Source: Intestinimonas massiliensis (ex Afouda et al. 2020)
GTDB taxonomy: Bacteria; Bacillota; Clostridia; Oscillospirales; Oscillospiraceae
DNA length: 64,000 bases
Direction of reading: 5' to 3'
NCBI RefSeq assembly: GCF_900626285.1
Contig: NZ_LR131147.1
Coordinates: 91,750 to 155,749 of the forward strand
In this document: piece by piece, positions 30,466-39,521 of the stretch
Numbering within the stretch: position 1 is the stretch's first letter
Layout: every line of letters starts with the position of its first letter
Program-made: the position numbers and the translations under genes
Notes under the pieces: model-generated
Seen by the model: only the letters and a program-made list of their open reading frames with translations
Databases searched by the model: none
What the model was told of the DNA's origin: nothing

Positions 30466-32445
30466 TCACGCTCCCCCACCGGTTTTTTCCGGCGGTATCA
30501 GTCCGTATTTCTTGGCAATGGCGTCCAGTTCCTCCGCCGTAGGTTCCCTGTCCGGGGGCATGGGCTTGACGGGATGGGCGTAGGGTGCCGGCCTCGGCTC
30601 CAGGGGCCACTGGGTCCGGAATGTCCCGGTCTGGACCCACACCTGGGCAAAGCACCAGCCGTTGTCCTGCTCGTACTCCAGATTTTCCGGCAGCTCCCGG
30701 ATCAACTCCTGAAAGCCAGGGCGATCCAGCAGCTTGGGGTGGTAGGCGCTCTCCCGCCACAGCTCCAGGCCCAGGGCGGGAAATTCATAGGTACAGGCCA
30801 GATCATGGTCCTCGCAGTCACAAACATAGCCGGTCTCTTTGGCCAGGGCCGGGATCAGATCCTCAGCGTGGGTGCGGGTCAGATCCAGGCCCCGGTACAA
30901 CACCTTAAGGTCCTTGCTTTGGTTCAGGCCGATGCGGCTCAGCCGCCCGTCCTCATACTCCAGATGAAAGGTCTCGGGAACTCCATCCCCGCCGAAGCGG
31001 TGCCAGACCTCCACGGCCGGGCTTTCGGCCTCACCCAGCTTCCGGAGGGCTTCCTCCGCCTCCGCCTGGGTCATGCCCAGGGTAAATGGTCCCATACCCT
31101 CGTTGGGCCGGACCTCGTACACCCCACGCATCCGCCGCAGCTTGGCGAAGAAGAAGCCATCGGTACCGTGGCGATGGGGCCAGCAGGTCACCATGCCCTC
31201 CTTGGCCCCCTCAAAGTCGCCTGGTACTTCAAAACTCTCTAATGTAAAGTCCTTGTGCTTGTCTAAAAAGTCGTGGACTACATCCTCGTTCTCCCGCTCC
31301 AGCAGGGTGCAGGTGGCGTAGAGCAGCACCCCGCCCGGCCGAACATAGCGGCACACGTTGTCCAGAATGGCCTTCTGGACCCGGGGCAGCCCCTCCAGAG
31401 GCTTGGGGTCCTTGTACCTGATGTCCGGCTTTTTGCGGATGATGCCGAGACCAGAGCAGGGCACGTCGGCAAATACCAGGTCAAATCCGTCAAGGAATTC
31501 TTCTTTGCACTCCCTGCCGTCCAGCATTTTGGCCGAGATGCACTCCAGGCCCAGCCGCTTGGCTCCCGCCTGGATCAAATCGATCTTATGGGGGTGGATG
31601 TCGCAGGAAGTGATGCTTCCCCGGCCTCCCATGGCGATAGCGGCGGCAAAGGACTTGCCGCCGGGGGCGGCGCAGGCATCCAGCACCTCCATGTCCTGCC
31701 TGGGGTCGGCGGCCAATACCGCCAGCTTTGCGGCGGCGTCCTGGATGTAAAAGAGGCCCTCCCGGAAGGCGGTCAGCTCCTCCACGCTGCCGGTGTGGGA
31801 CAACAGCAGGCAGTCTGGCAGCCAGGGGTGTGGTTCCACCTCCACTCCCTCCGCCCGGAGGGACTCGGTCACCTGTTCCGTGGTAGCTTTTGTGGTGTTC
31901 ACCTGAGCACAGGTGGGCGGCTCCCCATTGTCGGCGGCCATGAGCCGCTCCGCCTCCTCCCTGCCCAGACGACGGATAAAGACATCAGCCAGCCACTTGG
32001 GATGGCTGTATCGGATCGCCGGGTCGGCGGGCGGCTCCAGGCTGTCCTTCTGCCGCACCAGGGAACGGAGCACACCGTTGACCAGTCCGGCGGACCGAGG
32101 ATTTCTGGAGCCCTTCCGGGCCAGATCCACCGCCTCACTGACGGCGGCGTGGTCGGGCACCCTGTCAAGGAATAACACTTGATAGGCTCCAAGCCGCAAG
32201 GTATTTCGGACGCCGGGCTCCATTTTCTCCAGCTTCACCGTGGACAGCTTGCCCAGGTAGTGATCCAGCAGCAGCCGGTTCTGGAGCACACCGAAGCACA
32301 GCCGGGTGGCCAGGGCGGCGTCCCGGCTGTCCAGCCCGGCATCCCGGAGGGACTTCTTCAAAAATCCGTCCGACCAGGCTCCCTGCTTCTCACAGGCAAT
32401 CAGCGCCCGCAGCGCCACCTCACGGGCCGAGATTCGCCCACTCAT
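30466..32445 (-). CDS. rsmB: 16S rRNA m5C967 methyltransferase RsmB with extra C-terminal domain
   Basis: Residues 1-437 are a complete RsmB: a NusB-like RNA-binding region (1-135), then a SAM methyltransferase with DACAAPGGKS (258-265), DVPCSG (Cys330) and ATCTL (catalytic Cys379), ending with the usual DGFFFAKLR. The frame continues without a break for about 220 residues (438-659, roughly 31134-30469) that I do not recognise, with GPFTLGMTQAEAEEAL and a Trp/Glu-rich body. This addition makes the protein half again as long as normal RsmB. ATG 32445 follows GGAGGG. Confidence 0.9.
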   Translation of the reverse strand: MSGRISAREVALRALIACEKQGAWSDGFLKKSLRDAGLDSRDAALATRLCFGVLQNRLLLDHYLGKLSTVKLEKMEPGVRNTLRLGAYQVLFLDRVPDHAAVSEAVDLARKGSRNPRSAGLVNGVLRSLVRQKDSLEPPADPAIRYSHPKWLADVFIRRLGREEAERLMAADNGEPPTCAQVNTTKATTEQVTESLRAEGVEVEPHPWLPDCLLLSHTGSVEELTAFREGLFYIQDAAAKLAVLAADPRQDMEVLDACAAPGGKSFAAAIAMGGRGSITSCDIHPHKIDLIQAGAKRLGLECISAKMLDGRECKEEFLDGFDLVFADVPCSGLGIIRKKPDIRYKDPKPLEGLPRVQKAILDNVCRYVRPGGVLLYATCTLLERENEDVVHDFLDKHKDFTLESFEVPGDFEGAKEGMVTCWPHRHGTDGFFFAKLRRMRGVYEVRPNEGMGPFTLGMTQAEAEEALRKLGEAESPAVEVWHRFGGDGVPETFHLEYEDGRLSRIGLNQSKDLKVLYRGLDLTRTHAEDLIPALAKETGYVCDCEDHDLACTYEFPALGLELWRESAYHPKLLDRPGFQELIRELPENLEYEQDNGWCFAQVWVQTGTFRTQWPLEPRPAPYAHPVKPMPPDREPTAEELDAIAKKYGLIPPEKTGGGA

Positions 32446-32446
32446 A

Positions 32447-33145
32447 TCAATCCCTCCGACGGCCACCAAAGGCCAGCAGGAACCGGAGCAGCTGGGCCAG
32501 GGATACCAGCAGCGCTGCCACATAGGTCATGGCGGCGGCACCCAGCACCTTTTTTGCGCCCCGCAGTTCCTCTTCATCCAGCAGGTAGGTTTCCCGCAGG
32601 CTGACGATGGCCCGCCGGGAGGCGTTAAATTCCACGGGCAGGGTGACGATCTGCCCCAGTACGGCCAGGGAGAACAAAATGACGCCCAGGCCGAACAGAG
32701 GCTGAGAGTAGAGGAACAGGCCCAGAATGATCAGGATAATGGATAACTGGGAGCCGATGTTGCACACCGGGATGATGGCAGTCCGCAGCTTGATGGGAGC
32801 ATAGCCCTGGGCATACTGGACTGCATGGCCCGCTTCATGGGCGGCCACGCCTACCGAGGCAATGCTGGCGGAGTTGTAGACAGCATCAGACAGACGGATC
32901 ACATTGCTCCTGGGATCGTAGTGGTCACTGAGCCTGCCCGCCACACGCTCGATCCGTACATCGTATACGCCGTGAGCCCGGAGCACTGCCTCCGCCGCCT
33001 GAGCGCCGGTGAAGCCCCGGGCGCTCCGCACCTGGGAATACCGGTTGAAGGTGGAGGACACATTGACCTGGGCCAGCAGCGCGATGAGCATGGCCGGAAC
33101 CAGGATCATCCAGTAATAGGGGTCATAATAGTAGAAAAATGGCAT
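32447..33145 (-). CDS. Membrane zinc metallopeptidase, YugP family
   Basis: A 232-aa membrane protein with an N-terminal transmembrane segment, the zinc-binding HEAGH motif (VGVAAHEAGHAVQYA) about residue 110, and two further hydrophobic stretches. It belongs to the neutral zinc metallopeptidase family typified by B. subtilis YugP; substrates are unknown. The ATG at 33145 is chosen because GGAGG is 5 nt upstream; an ATG four codons earlier has no ribosome site. It is inserted between fmt and rsmB relative to the Bacillus order. Confidence 0.85.
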   Translation of the reverse strand: MPFFYYYDPYYWMILVPAMLIALLAQVNVSSTFNRYSQVRSARGFTGAQAAEAVLRAHGVYDVRIERVAGRLSDHYDPRSNVIRLSDAVYNSASIASVGVAAHEAGHAVQYAQGYAPIKLRTAIIPVCNIGSQLSIILIILGLFLYSQPLFGLGVILFSLAVLGQIVTLPVEFNASRRAIVSLRETYLLDEEELRGAKKVLGAAAMTYVAALLVSLAQLLRFLLAFGGRRRD

Positions 33146-33157
33146 AGCAGCCTCCAT

Positions 33158-34405
33158 TCACATGATCTGTCCGCCGGTGAGATAACCGTACAGGGTGACC
33201 ACAAAGCCGAGGGACATCACCACAGTCAGCAAAATGGTGAGCCAGCGCCGCTTCTCCGTCAGTGCCGCGGCAAAGAGGAAAAAGGGTAGCGCGCAGGACA
33301 GATAGCGTCCCGCGCTGAGCAGCCAGGACAGAGAGTAGTTCAGCACCAGATAGACAAAGCCGTACAGCACATACATACTGCGGAACCGTTTCCTGGCGTA
33401 GACAGCCAGGGCAAAAAAGGCCGGGAACAACAGAATGGTTGGGATCCAGAGCTGATACCGCACCGCCTGAGTGGGATAGGACAGGGCATTTTGCAGTACA
33501 TACCACAGGGTATCGGAGATCCAGCAAAAGCCCTGGCTCCAGTGCTCCTGCATAACGGTAAAGGCAAACGGATCGCCCCCCACTTGCCAGTTGAGAAGCA
33601 GGTAGACCGCCGTGCCCAGTACCGGCAGCAGCAGCACAGGCAGACGGCGTAAAATCTCCCGCCAGTCAAAGCGGCCCCTGTGTTCCACCAGCTCGGCGAC
33701 GGCCGCTCCAATCAGCAAGATGCCGTGCATACGGGTCATGGCGGCCAATATCCCGAACAGCCCGGCCAGCCACCAGCGGTGCCGGCGGATATACCAAAGG
33801 CCGGCGGCGGTAGTCAGAAAAAACAGGCTTTCCGTCATGATCCCGCCGAAGAAAAAGGCATAGGGAAAAACCGAAAGGAACAGTACCGCCCGCCGGGCGG
33901 CACCCTTCCCCAGCTCCCAGGCCGCCAGCTTGCAGAGATAGACGCAGCCGCCGGCGTAGGAGAGAAACGAGATCAGCAGCCCTGCCGCCATAGTATTGCC
34001 GGTCAGGGCGGAAACCAACCGCATCAGCCAGGGGTACAGCGGGAAAAAGACCAGGAACAGGTGCTTCCCGTCCTCTATATATCCGGAATAGCCCAGATCG
34101 GCCAGATTGACATAATGCAGGGCATCCCAGCGCTTCCAGGTCCACAGGGCCGCATCTGCCCCGGAATCGGGATAGAGTACCAGGCAGGAAAAAAGTCCCA
34201 CCAGAGCAAAAATCGCCAGCCGGAACAGCAGCGCCAGAAGAAAAACCTTCAGCGCCTCCTCCCTGCTCACCGGGCAGCAGACAGATCCGGGCGCCCGGGT
34301 ATAGAGCGGGACCGGCAGGCCGGCGGCACCCAGCCAGCGCAGGACCAGGTACAGGCCCAGGACGATCACCGCTCCAGATACCAGAACGGTCCAAAGCAGC
34401 TCCAT
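33158..34405 (-). CDS. PIG-V-like mannosyltransferase family membrane protein
   Basis: A 415-aa protein with about ten membrane segments. The segment WTWKRWDALHYVNLADLGY near residue 90, with the acidic residue between aromatics, and FFPLYPWLMR resemble bacterial homologues of the dolichol-phosphate-mannose-dependent PIG-V family. It would transfer a sugar from a lipid carrier on the outer face of the membrane; the acceptor is unknown. It lies between fmt and the YugP-like gene, as an insertion in the ylo-type cluster. Confidence 0.7.
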   Translation of the reverse strand: MELLWTVLVSGAVIVLGLYLVLRWLGAAGLPVPLYTRAPGSVCCPVSREEALKVFLLALLFRLAIFALVGLFSCLVLYPDSGADAALWTWKRWDALHYVNLADLGYSGYIEDGKHLFLVFFPLYPWLMRLVSALTGNTMAAGLLISFLSYAGGCVYLCKLAAWELGKGAARRAVLFLSVFPYAFFFGGIMTESLFFLTTAAGLWYIRRHRWWLAGLFGILAAMTRMHGILLIGAAVAELVEHRGRFDWREILRRLPVLLLPVLGTAVYLLLNWQVGGDPFAFTVMQEHWSQGFCWISDTLWYVLQNALSYPTQAVRYQLWIPTILLFPAFFALAVYARKRFRSMYVLYGFVYLVLNYSLSWLLSAGRYLSCALPFFLFAAALTEKRRWLTILLTVVMSLGFVVTLYGYLTGGQIM

Positions 34406-34417
34406 ACCAGCCTCCTG

Positions 34418-35335
34418 TTATACGGTGATGGGATGCCCCCGCAGATAGTCGGCGGCTTTCATACGGCGGCCGCCGTCAGGCTGAAGCTCATCAATTCTCA
34501 AGATGGTGCCATCTCCGCAGGCCACCTCGATTCCCGTTTTATCTGCCCGGAGAATGGTGCCCGGGACGGCGCCGGTCCGGTCGGTCAAGATGGTAGTGGA
34601 AAACACTTTACACCGATTGCCGCTCAAGGTGGTGACCGCCGCGGGCCAGGGGATCAGACCCCGGACCTGGTTATGGAGCTGGCCGGCGGTGCGGCTCCAG
34701 TCCATGGGGGACAGCTCCTTGGACAGCATGGGGGCCAGCGTAGCGCTGTTGCCGTCCTGAGGGGTCCGGACAGCGGTCCCGGCACCCAGATCGGCCACCA
34801 CCTTCACCAGCAGCTCCGCACCCAGCCGGGCCAGCCGGTCGTAGAGCTCCGGCGCGGTCTCATCAGGGCCGATGGGAGTGGCGGTCTGGGCAATGATATC
34901 GCCGGCGTCCAGGTCGTGGGCCATATGCATGATGGTCACACCGGTCTCCTTGTCTCCGTTGAGGATCGCCCAGTTGATGGGAGCGGCTCCCCGATAAGCC
35001 GGGAGGAGAGACGAATGGACATTGATGCAGCCCACCGGAGGCGCGGCCAGAATGTCGTCAGGCAGGATACGGCCATAGGCAGCTACCACGATAAGCTCGG
35101 GTGCCAGCTCCTGAATCAGGGCCAGGGCGGTACCGTCCCGCAGCTTGGTGGGCTGATATACCGGAATATCGTGGCTTTGGGCGCACACCTTTACCGGCGG
35201 CGGCAGCAGTTTCATGCCCCGGTTCTTGGGCTTATCCGGCTGGGTGAATACGCCGCACACCGTGTGGCCCGCCTGGATCAGAGCTTCCAGGGAGGGCACC
35301 GCGAAATCGGGGGTGCCCATGAACAGGATCCTCAT
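34418..35335 (-). CDS. fmt: Methionyl-tRNA formyltransferase
   Basis: Formylates initiator Met-tRNA. The 305-aa protein starts MRILFMGTPDFAVPSLEALI, has the folate-binding SLLPAYRGAAPINWAI segment with catalytic residues near 105-145, and a C-terminal OB domain. It overlaps the def stop by 4 nt (35332-35335), the classic def-fmt pair. Confidence 0.96.
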   Translation of the reverse strand: MRILFMGTPDFAVPSLEALIQAGHTVCGVFTQPDKPKNRGMKLLPPPVKVCAQSHDIPVYQPTKLRDGTALALIQELAPELIVVAAYGRILPDDILAAPPVGCINVHSSLLPAYRGAAPINWAILNGDKETGVTIMHMAHDLDAGDIIAQTATPIGPDETAPELYDRLARLGAELLVKVVADLGAGTAVRTPQDGNSATLAPMLSKELSPMDWSRTAGQLHNQVRGLIPWPAAVTTLSGNRCKVFSTTILTDRTGAVPGTILRADKTGIEVACGDGTILRIDELQPDGGRRMKAADYLRGHPITV

Positions 35336-35832
35336 TCCCCGTCCTCCTCCTGAGCCTGGATCATCTCGTCCAGCTCCTCGTTGGTGTACAGCCGGTCGGT
35401 GTGCTCGGTAAACAGGTGGCCATCCAGGTGCTCCAGCTCATGGCAGAAGCAGCGGGCCACGATGTCCTCACCCTCTGCCTCAAAGAAGTTGCCGTTCCGG
35501 TCCTGAGCCCGCACCTTGGCCTTCTGGGGCCGCTTGACGATGCCCCAGCGGCCGGGGACGGACAGGCAGCCCTCAAAGCCCTCCTGCTCCCCCTCCTGGG
35601 CGATCAGCTCCGGATTTACCAGCTCCAGCATATTCTCCTGGTCGTCCACCACGATGACCACCCGGCGGAGGATGCCCACCTGGGGCGCGGCCAGACCGGC
35701 GCCGTTGGCGTTGGCCAGAGTCTCCTTCAAATCGTCGATCAGGTCGTGGAGCCGTCCGTCGAAATTGGTGACAGGGCGGCAGACCTTGTGAAGGGCGGGA
35801 TCATTATCGGTCAAAATGGTACGCAGTGCCAT
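35332..35832 (-). CDS. def: Peptide deformylase
   Basis: Removes the formyl group from nascent proteins. The 166-aa metalloenzyme shows motif I GAGLAAPQVG, motif II EGCLSVPG and an altered motif III, CHELEHLDG, where the usual HExDH is HELEH. This still supplies both metal-binding histidines and the catalytic Glu. The upstream gene is priA, 12 nt away. Confidence 0.95.
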   Translation of the reverse strand: MALRTILTDNDPALHKVCRPVTNFDGRLHDLIDDLKETLANANGAGLAAPQVGILRRVVIVVDDQENMLELVNPELIAQEGEQEGFEGCLSVPGRWGIVKRPQKAKVRAQDRNGNFFEAEGEDIVARCFCHELEHLDGHLFTEHTDRLYTNEELDEMIQAQEEDGE

Positions 35833-35844
35833 AAATAGTTCCTC

Positions 35845-38325
35845 CTAGTCCAGGGGATTGACGTCCGCAAATACGGATACCCCTTTGTTTTCTTTGTCAG
35901 CCTGGGCGCACCGGACCAGCTCGGCCACCAGAGCGCGCACTTGCTTGGTATTGGTACAGGATAGGGTCAGCCGATATCGGTATCGGTCGTTGATCTTGGC
36001 AATGCCGGCTGGCGCGGGACCCAGAATGTGCAGCTCCAGCCGGTCCAGCGGCGGCCTGCGCAGCCAGGCTTCCAGAGCCTGACGCATCCGCACGCAGGCC
36101 CGCAGGGACGCAGCCTCCGATTTGCCGGAGGCGGTGAGCACAAACAGGTCCCGGAAGGGCGGACAGCCCCGCAGCCGCCTCAGTTCGATCTCGTGGGCAT
36201 AGAAGGCGTCATAGTCCTGCCTGGCTGCGGTGCGGATCACGTCGTTCTCCGGGGTAAAGGTCTGGATCAGCGCCTTGCCGCCTTTGGCACCCCGGCCTGC
36301 CCGGCCTACCACCTGGGTCAGCAGGGAGAAGGTGCGCTCCCCCGCCCGGTAGTCATCCACATACAGGGAGAGGTCGGCGGAGATCACCCCCACCAGGGTG
36401 ACATTCTCAAAGTCCAGCCCTTTGGCCACCATCTGGGTGCCCACCAGAATGGGGATCTTCTCCCGTTCAAACCGGGTCAGCAGCTTTTCGTGGGTCTGAG
36501 TGGCGGACACGGTGTCGGTATCCATCCGCAGGATCTCCCGGCCGGGAAAAGCCTCCTTCAGCTCCTCCTCCACCCTCTGGGTGCCGGTGCCGATAAAGTT
36601 CAGGGTACCGCCGCAGGAGGGACAGGCATCAGGCAGCGGCTCCGAGTGGCCGCAGTAGTGGCACATGAGCCGCCCATTGGCCGAGTGATAGGTCAGATGG
36701 ACCGAGCAGCGGGGGCAGGTGGGCACCTCTCCGCACTCTCCGCAGGACACCATGCGGTTGGCACCCCGGCGGTTGAGGAACAGAATGCTCTGCTCTCCCC
36801 TGTCCATTGCCTCCTCCAGGCTGGCCTTCAGAGGATCGCTGAGGTCGGTACCGTTGCCGGCCCGGAGCTCCTTTTTCATATCCACGATCTCCACCGGCGG
36901 AAGCGGACGAGTGTTGTAGCGCTGGCGCAGGGTAAACAGGTGGTAGGCACCAGTCCGGGCTCGGTACATGCTCTCCACCGACGGAGTGGCGGACCCCAGA
37001 AGGAGCAGGGCCTTTTCCTGGACACAGCGGTATTTTGCCACGTCCCGGGCGTGATATTTCGGTACATTTTCCGATTGATAGGTAGGTTCCTGCTCCTCAT
37101 CCAGAATGATGAGCCGGAGGTTCTTCAGTGGTGCGAATACGGCGGAGCGGGTGCCGATGACCACCTGGGCATTTCCCGCCCGGATCCGCTTCCACTCGTC
37201 GTACCGCTCCCCGGTCCGTAGAGAGGAGTGGAGCACGGCGATCTGGTCCCCAAAATGGGCGGAGAACAGCCGCAGCAGCTGGGGAGTCAGGGCGATTTCC
37301 GGCACCAGCACCAGGGCGGAACCGCCACGTTCCAGCACCCGGCGGATCAGTTTCAGATAAACCTGAGTCTTTCCGCTGCCTGTGACCCCGTAGAGCAGGG
37401 CAGCGGCAGCCTGACCGGTACGGGTCAGCTGGTCCAGCCCCTCATAAGCCCGCTGCTGCTCCTCATTCAGCTGAGGCTCCCCCGCCGGCTCCACTCCTTC
37501 CGGGATAGCCACACGGCGGAAAACCTCCCGCTGTTCCAAGGTGAGAATGCCCCGCTTGGCCAGAGCCCGCAGGGTCGCGGCGGAAGCACCGGTAAAATAA
37601 CACAGCTCCTTGGCCGAGGCGCTGCCCAGACTGCACAGCAGCTCCACCACAGCATACTGGAGGGGAGCTGAGCGCCGTTTCCCGGCAATCTGCGCCATGG
37701 CCTCCTCCGCAGGAATGGCCAGAACGGCCACTTTTTCCGTCTTGTCTCCAACGCCCCGGGAGGCGCTGGTTTCCAGGGTCAGGATTCCCTTGTCCCGCAG
37801 CATACGGAGCGCAGGGTTAGGGTCCTTGATGCCGAAGGCCTCCTTGATCCGGCCCACATCGGCCTGACCACCCCAGGCAAAGAGCAGCTCCACCAGCTGT
37901 CTGGCGTGTTCCGACCGGCCGGCGGCGGCCAAGGCCGTTTCCTCATCCACACCGGGCACCAGGCTCCAGCAATCCTGAAGGGAAAAATACAGGCCGGCAG
38001 GCAGCATGGCCCGGGCGGCGTCATACACCGTACAGAACCAGCGCTCCCGCATCCAGAGGGCCAGCTGGATGGCTTTCCCATCCAGGACCGGCTCCTCGTC
38101 CAGTACAGTGAGCACCGGTTTGCGCCTGGGATTCGGCCCGCAGCCGGGCTCCAGAGCCAGTACGATCCCCTCCGTGCGGCGATTTCCCGCTCCGAAGGGC
38201 ACGATGACCCGCATACCGGGGCGAAGGGTGTCCGCTGCCTCCTCCGGCACGGTATAGTCATAGGGCTTGTCGATGGCGTAGGTAGCGGCACTCAGCGCGA
38301 TCTTGGCCACCGTAATGCCGTCCAT
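35845..38325 (-). CDS. priA: Primosomal protein N' (replication restart helicase)
   Basis: An 826-aa superfamily 2 helicase that reloads the replisome at stalled forks. The N-terminal 3'-DNA-binding domain is followed by Walker A GVTGSGKT and DEEQEPTY (DEAH-like) motifs. A paired zinc-binding cysteine region (CGECGEVPTCPRCS, CHYCGHSEPLPDACPSCGG) lies near residues 525-575. The ATG at 38325 is 6 nt from AGGAGGG; an ATG two codons upstream touches the ribosome site. In Bacillus coaBC lies between rpoZ and priA; here a hairpin occupies the gap. Confidence 0.95.
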   Translation of the reverse strand: MDGITVAKIALSAATYAIDKPYDYTVPEEAADTLRPGMRVIVPFGAGNRRTEGIVLALEPGCGPNPRRKPVLTVLDEEPVLDGKAIQLALWMRERWFCTVYDAARAMLPAGLYFSLQDCWSLVPGVDEETALAAAGRSEHARQLVELLFAWGGQADVGRIKEAFGIKDPNPALRMLRDKGILTLETSASRGVGDKTEKVAVLAIPAEEAMAQIAGKRRSAPLQYAVVELLCSLGSASAKELCYFTGASAATLRALAKRGILTLEQREVFRRVAIPEGVEPAGEPQLNEEQQRAYEGLDQLTRTGQAAAALLYGVTGSGKTQVYLKLIRRVLERGGSALVLVPEIALTPQLLRLFSAHFGDQIAVLHSSLRTGERYDEWKRIRAGNAQVVIGTRSAVFAPLKNLRLIILDEEQEPTYQSENVPKYHARDVAKYRCVQEKALLLLGSATPSVESMYRARTGAYHLFTLRQRYNTRPLPPVEIVDMKKELRAGNGTDLSDPLKASLEEAMDRGEQSILFLNRRGANRMVSCGECGEVPTCPRCSVHLTYHSANGRLMCHYCGHSEPLPDACPSCGGTLNFIGTGTQRVEEELKEAFPGREILRMDTDTVSATQTHEKLLTRFEREKIPILVGTQMVAKGLDFENVTLVGVISADLSLYVDDYRAGERTFSLLTQVVGRAGRGAKGGKALIQTFTPENDVIRTAARQDYDAFYAHEIELRRLRGCPPFRDLFVLTASGKSEAASLRACVRMRQALEAWLRRPPLDRLELHILGPAPAGIAKINDRYRYRLTLSCTNTKQVRALVAELVRCAQADKENKGVSVFADVNPLD

Positions 38326-38368
38326 CCACATCCCTCCTGACGGCGCTGTTTTCTCCATGCACAGGCAG

Positions 38369-38406
38369 AGGCAAGCGGCAGATTTCCTTTCTTCTGCCGC
38401 TTGCCT
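38369..38406. repeat. 14-bp stem hairpin between rpoZ and priA
   Basis: AGGCAAGCGGCAGA (38369-38382) pairs perfectly with 38393-38406 around a 10-base loop. It has no U-run, so it may be an mRNA processing or stabilising hairpin or a scar of the missing coaBC gene. Confidence 0.55.
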
Positions 38407-38419
38407 CCCTCTCTCTCTG

Positions 38420-38620
38420 TTAGCCCTCTTCGTCTTCCGGGTGCAGCTTGCCTTCCGCCACCTCGCGGATGGCGATGGTCACCGGCTTATCCTCCAGGGA
38501 AATCCCGGCCTCCTCCGCCTCGCTGGCCACCTGACGGGCCCGCTGGGCTACCACATTGACCAGCATATAGCGGCTGGGCACCTGCTGAAGCAGTTTGTTC
38601 ATGGGGGGTTCGAGCATCAT
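38420..38620 (-). CDS. rpoZ: RNA polymerase omega subunit
   Basis: A 66-aa protein that stabilises the RNA polymerase beta-prime subunit. The core PSRYMLVNVVAQRARQVA matches the omega signature, and the acidic tail ends EDEEG. It begins 6 nt after gmk, as in many Firmicutes. The start is ATG 38620, with AAGGAG 11 nt upstream; the next codon is also ATG. Confidence 0.9.
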   Translation of the reverse strand: MMLEPPMNKLLQQVPSRYMLVNVVAQRARQVASEAEEAGISLEDKPVTIAIREVAEGKLHPEDEEG

Positions 38621-38626
38621 ATCGGA

Positions 38627-39232
38627 TCAGACTCCTTCTACAAAATTCATGCGGTTCTTGGTACGGCAGTCCTCGGCAGTCAAAATGGCGATGATCTCGC
38701 CCGCCGCTTCCGACACCTTATCGTTGACCACCAGATAATCATAATGGCAGATCTGCTGATATTCCTCCCGGGCCTTCTGCAGGCGGCCCTGGATGACCTC
38801 CTCCCGGTCGGTGGCCCGGCCGTGGAGGCGGCGGGACAGCTCCTCAAAAGAGGGCGGCACAATGAAGATCAGCACCGCGTCGGGACATTTTGCCTTTACC
38901 TTGGCCGCGCCCTGTACCTCAATGTCCAGCAGCACATCAATCCCGGCATCCAGCTTTTCCCGGATCACTTTCAGAGAGGTTCCGTAATAATTATGGACAT
39001 ATTCCGCGTATTCCAGCAGTTCTTCGTTGGCAATCATCTGCTCAAAGGTTTCCCGGGTGACAAAGTGATAATTCACCCCGTCGGCCTCACCTACCCGGGG
39101 CTGCCGGGTGGTAAAGGAAACAGAAAAATAGATGTCATGCCGCTCACTCAAAAGCTCGGAGATCACGGTGCTCTTTCCCACACCGGAAGGGCCGGAAACC
39201 ACGATCAACTGTCCGCGGGTCTTCTTCTTCAC
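38627..39232 (-). CDS. gmk: Guanylate kinase
   Basis: Phosphorylates GMP to GDP. The 201-aa P-loop kinase has VVSGPSGVGKST (about 12-23), the GMP-binding SFTTRQPRVGE(A)DGVNYHF region and a flexible lid. It is 2 nt after remA in the yicC-remA-gmk-rpoZ order. Confidence 0.96.
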   Translation of the reverse strand: MKKKTRGQLIVVSGPSGVGKSTVISELLSERHDIYFSVSFTTRQPRVGEADGVNYHFVTRETFEQMIANEELLEYAEYVHNYYGTSLKVIREKLDAGIDVLLDIEVQGAAKVKAKCPDAVLIFIVPPSFEELSRRLHGRATDREEVIQGRLQKAREEYQQICHYDYLVVNDKVSEAAGEIIAILTAEDCRTKNRMNFVEGV

Positions 39233-39234
39233 GC

Positions 39235-39507
39235 TTATGCCTCCTCACTTTCCTCTGCCGCCGGTTCGGTCTCCTTACCGGCCAGACGCCCGGCCACCGT
39301 CTCCGGCTGTAGGGCTGAGAGCACGATGTGGTCGCTGTCCATAATGAGCACCGCCCGGGTCCGGCGGCCATAGGTGGCGTCAATGAGCACGCCCCGGTCC
39401 CTGGCCTCCTGGATCATGCGCTTGATGGGGGCCGACTCAGGGCTGACAATAGCGATCAGACGCCCGGCAGAAACCATATTGCCAAAGCCAATATTGATGA
39501 GTTTCAT
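39235..39507 (-). CDS. remA: RemA-like DUF370 protein
   Basis: A 90-aa protein whose first 75 residues match RemA/YlzA (LINIGFGNMVSAGRLIAIVSP, DATYGRRTRAVLI). In Bacillus RemA is a ring-forming DNA-binding activator of matrix and osmoprotection genes. The acidic 15-residue tail is extra. The position between yicC and gmk is conserved. Confidence 0.88.
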   Translation of the reverse strand: MKLINIGFGNMVSAGRLIAIVSPESAPIKRMIQEARDRGVLIDATYGRRTRAVLIMDSDHIVLSALQPETVAGRLAGKETEPAAEESEEA

Positions 39508-39521
39508 CTGCTAGCACCGCC

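Noticed and set aside
30466..32445. rsmB extension as a separate overlapping gene
   Set aside because: One continuous frame, no stop and no ribosome site near residue 438.
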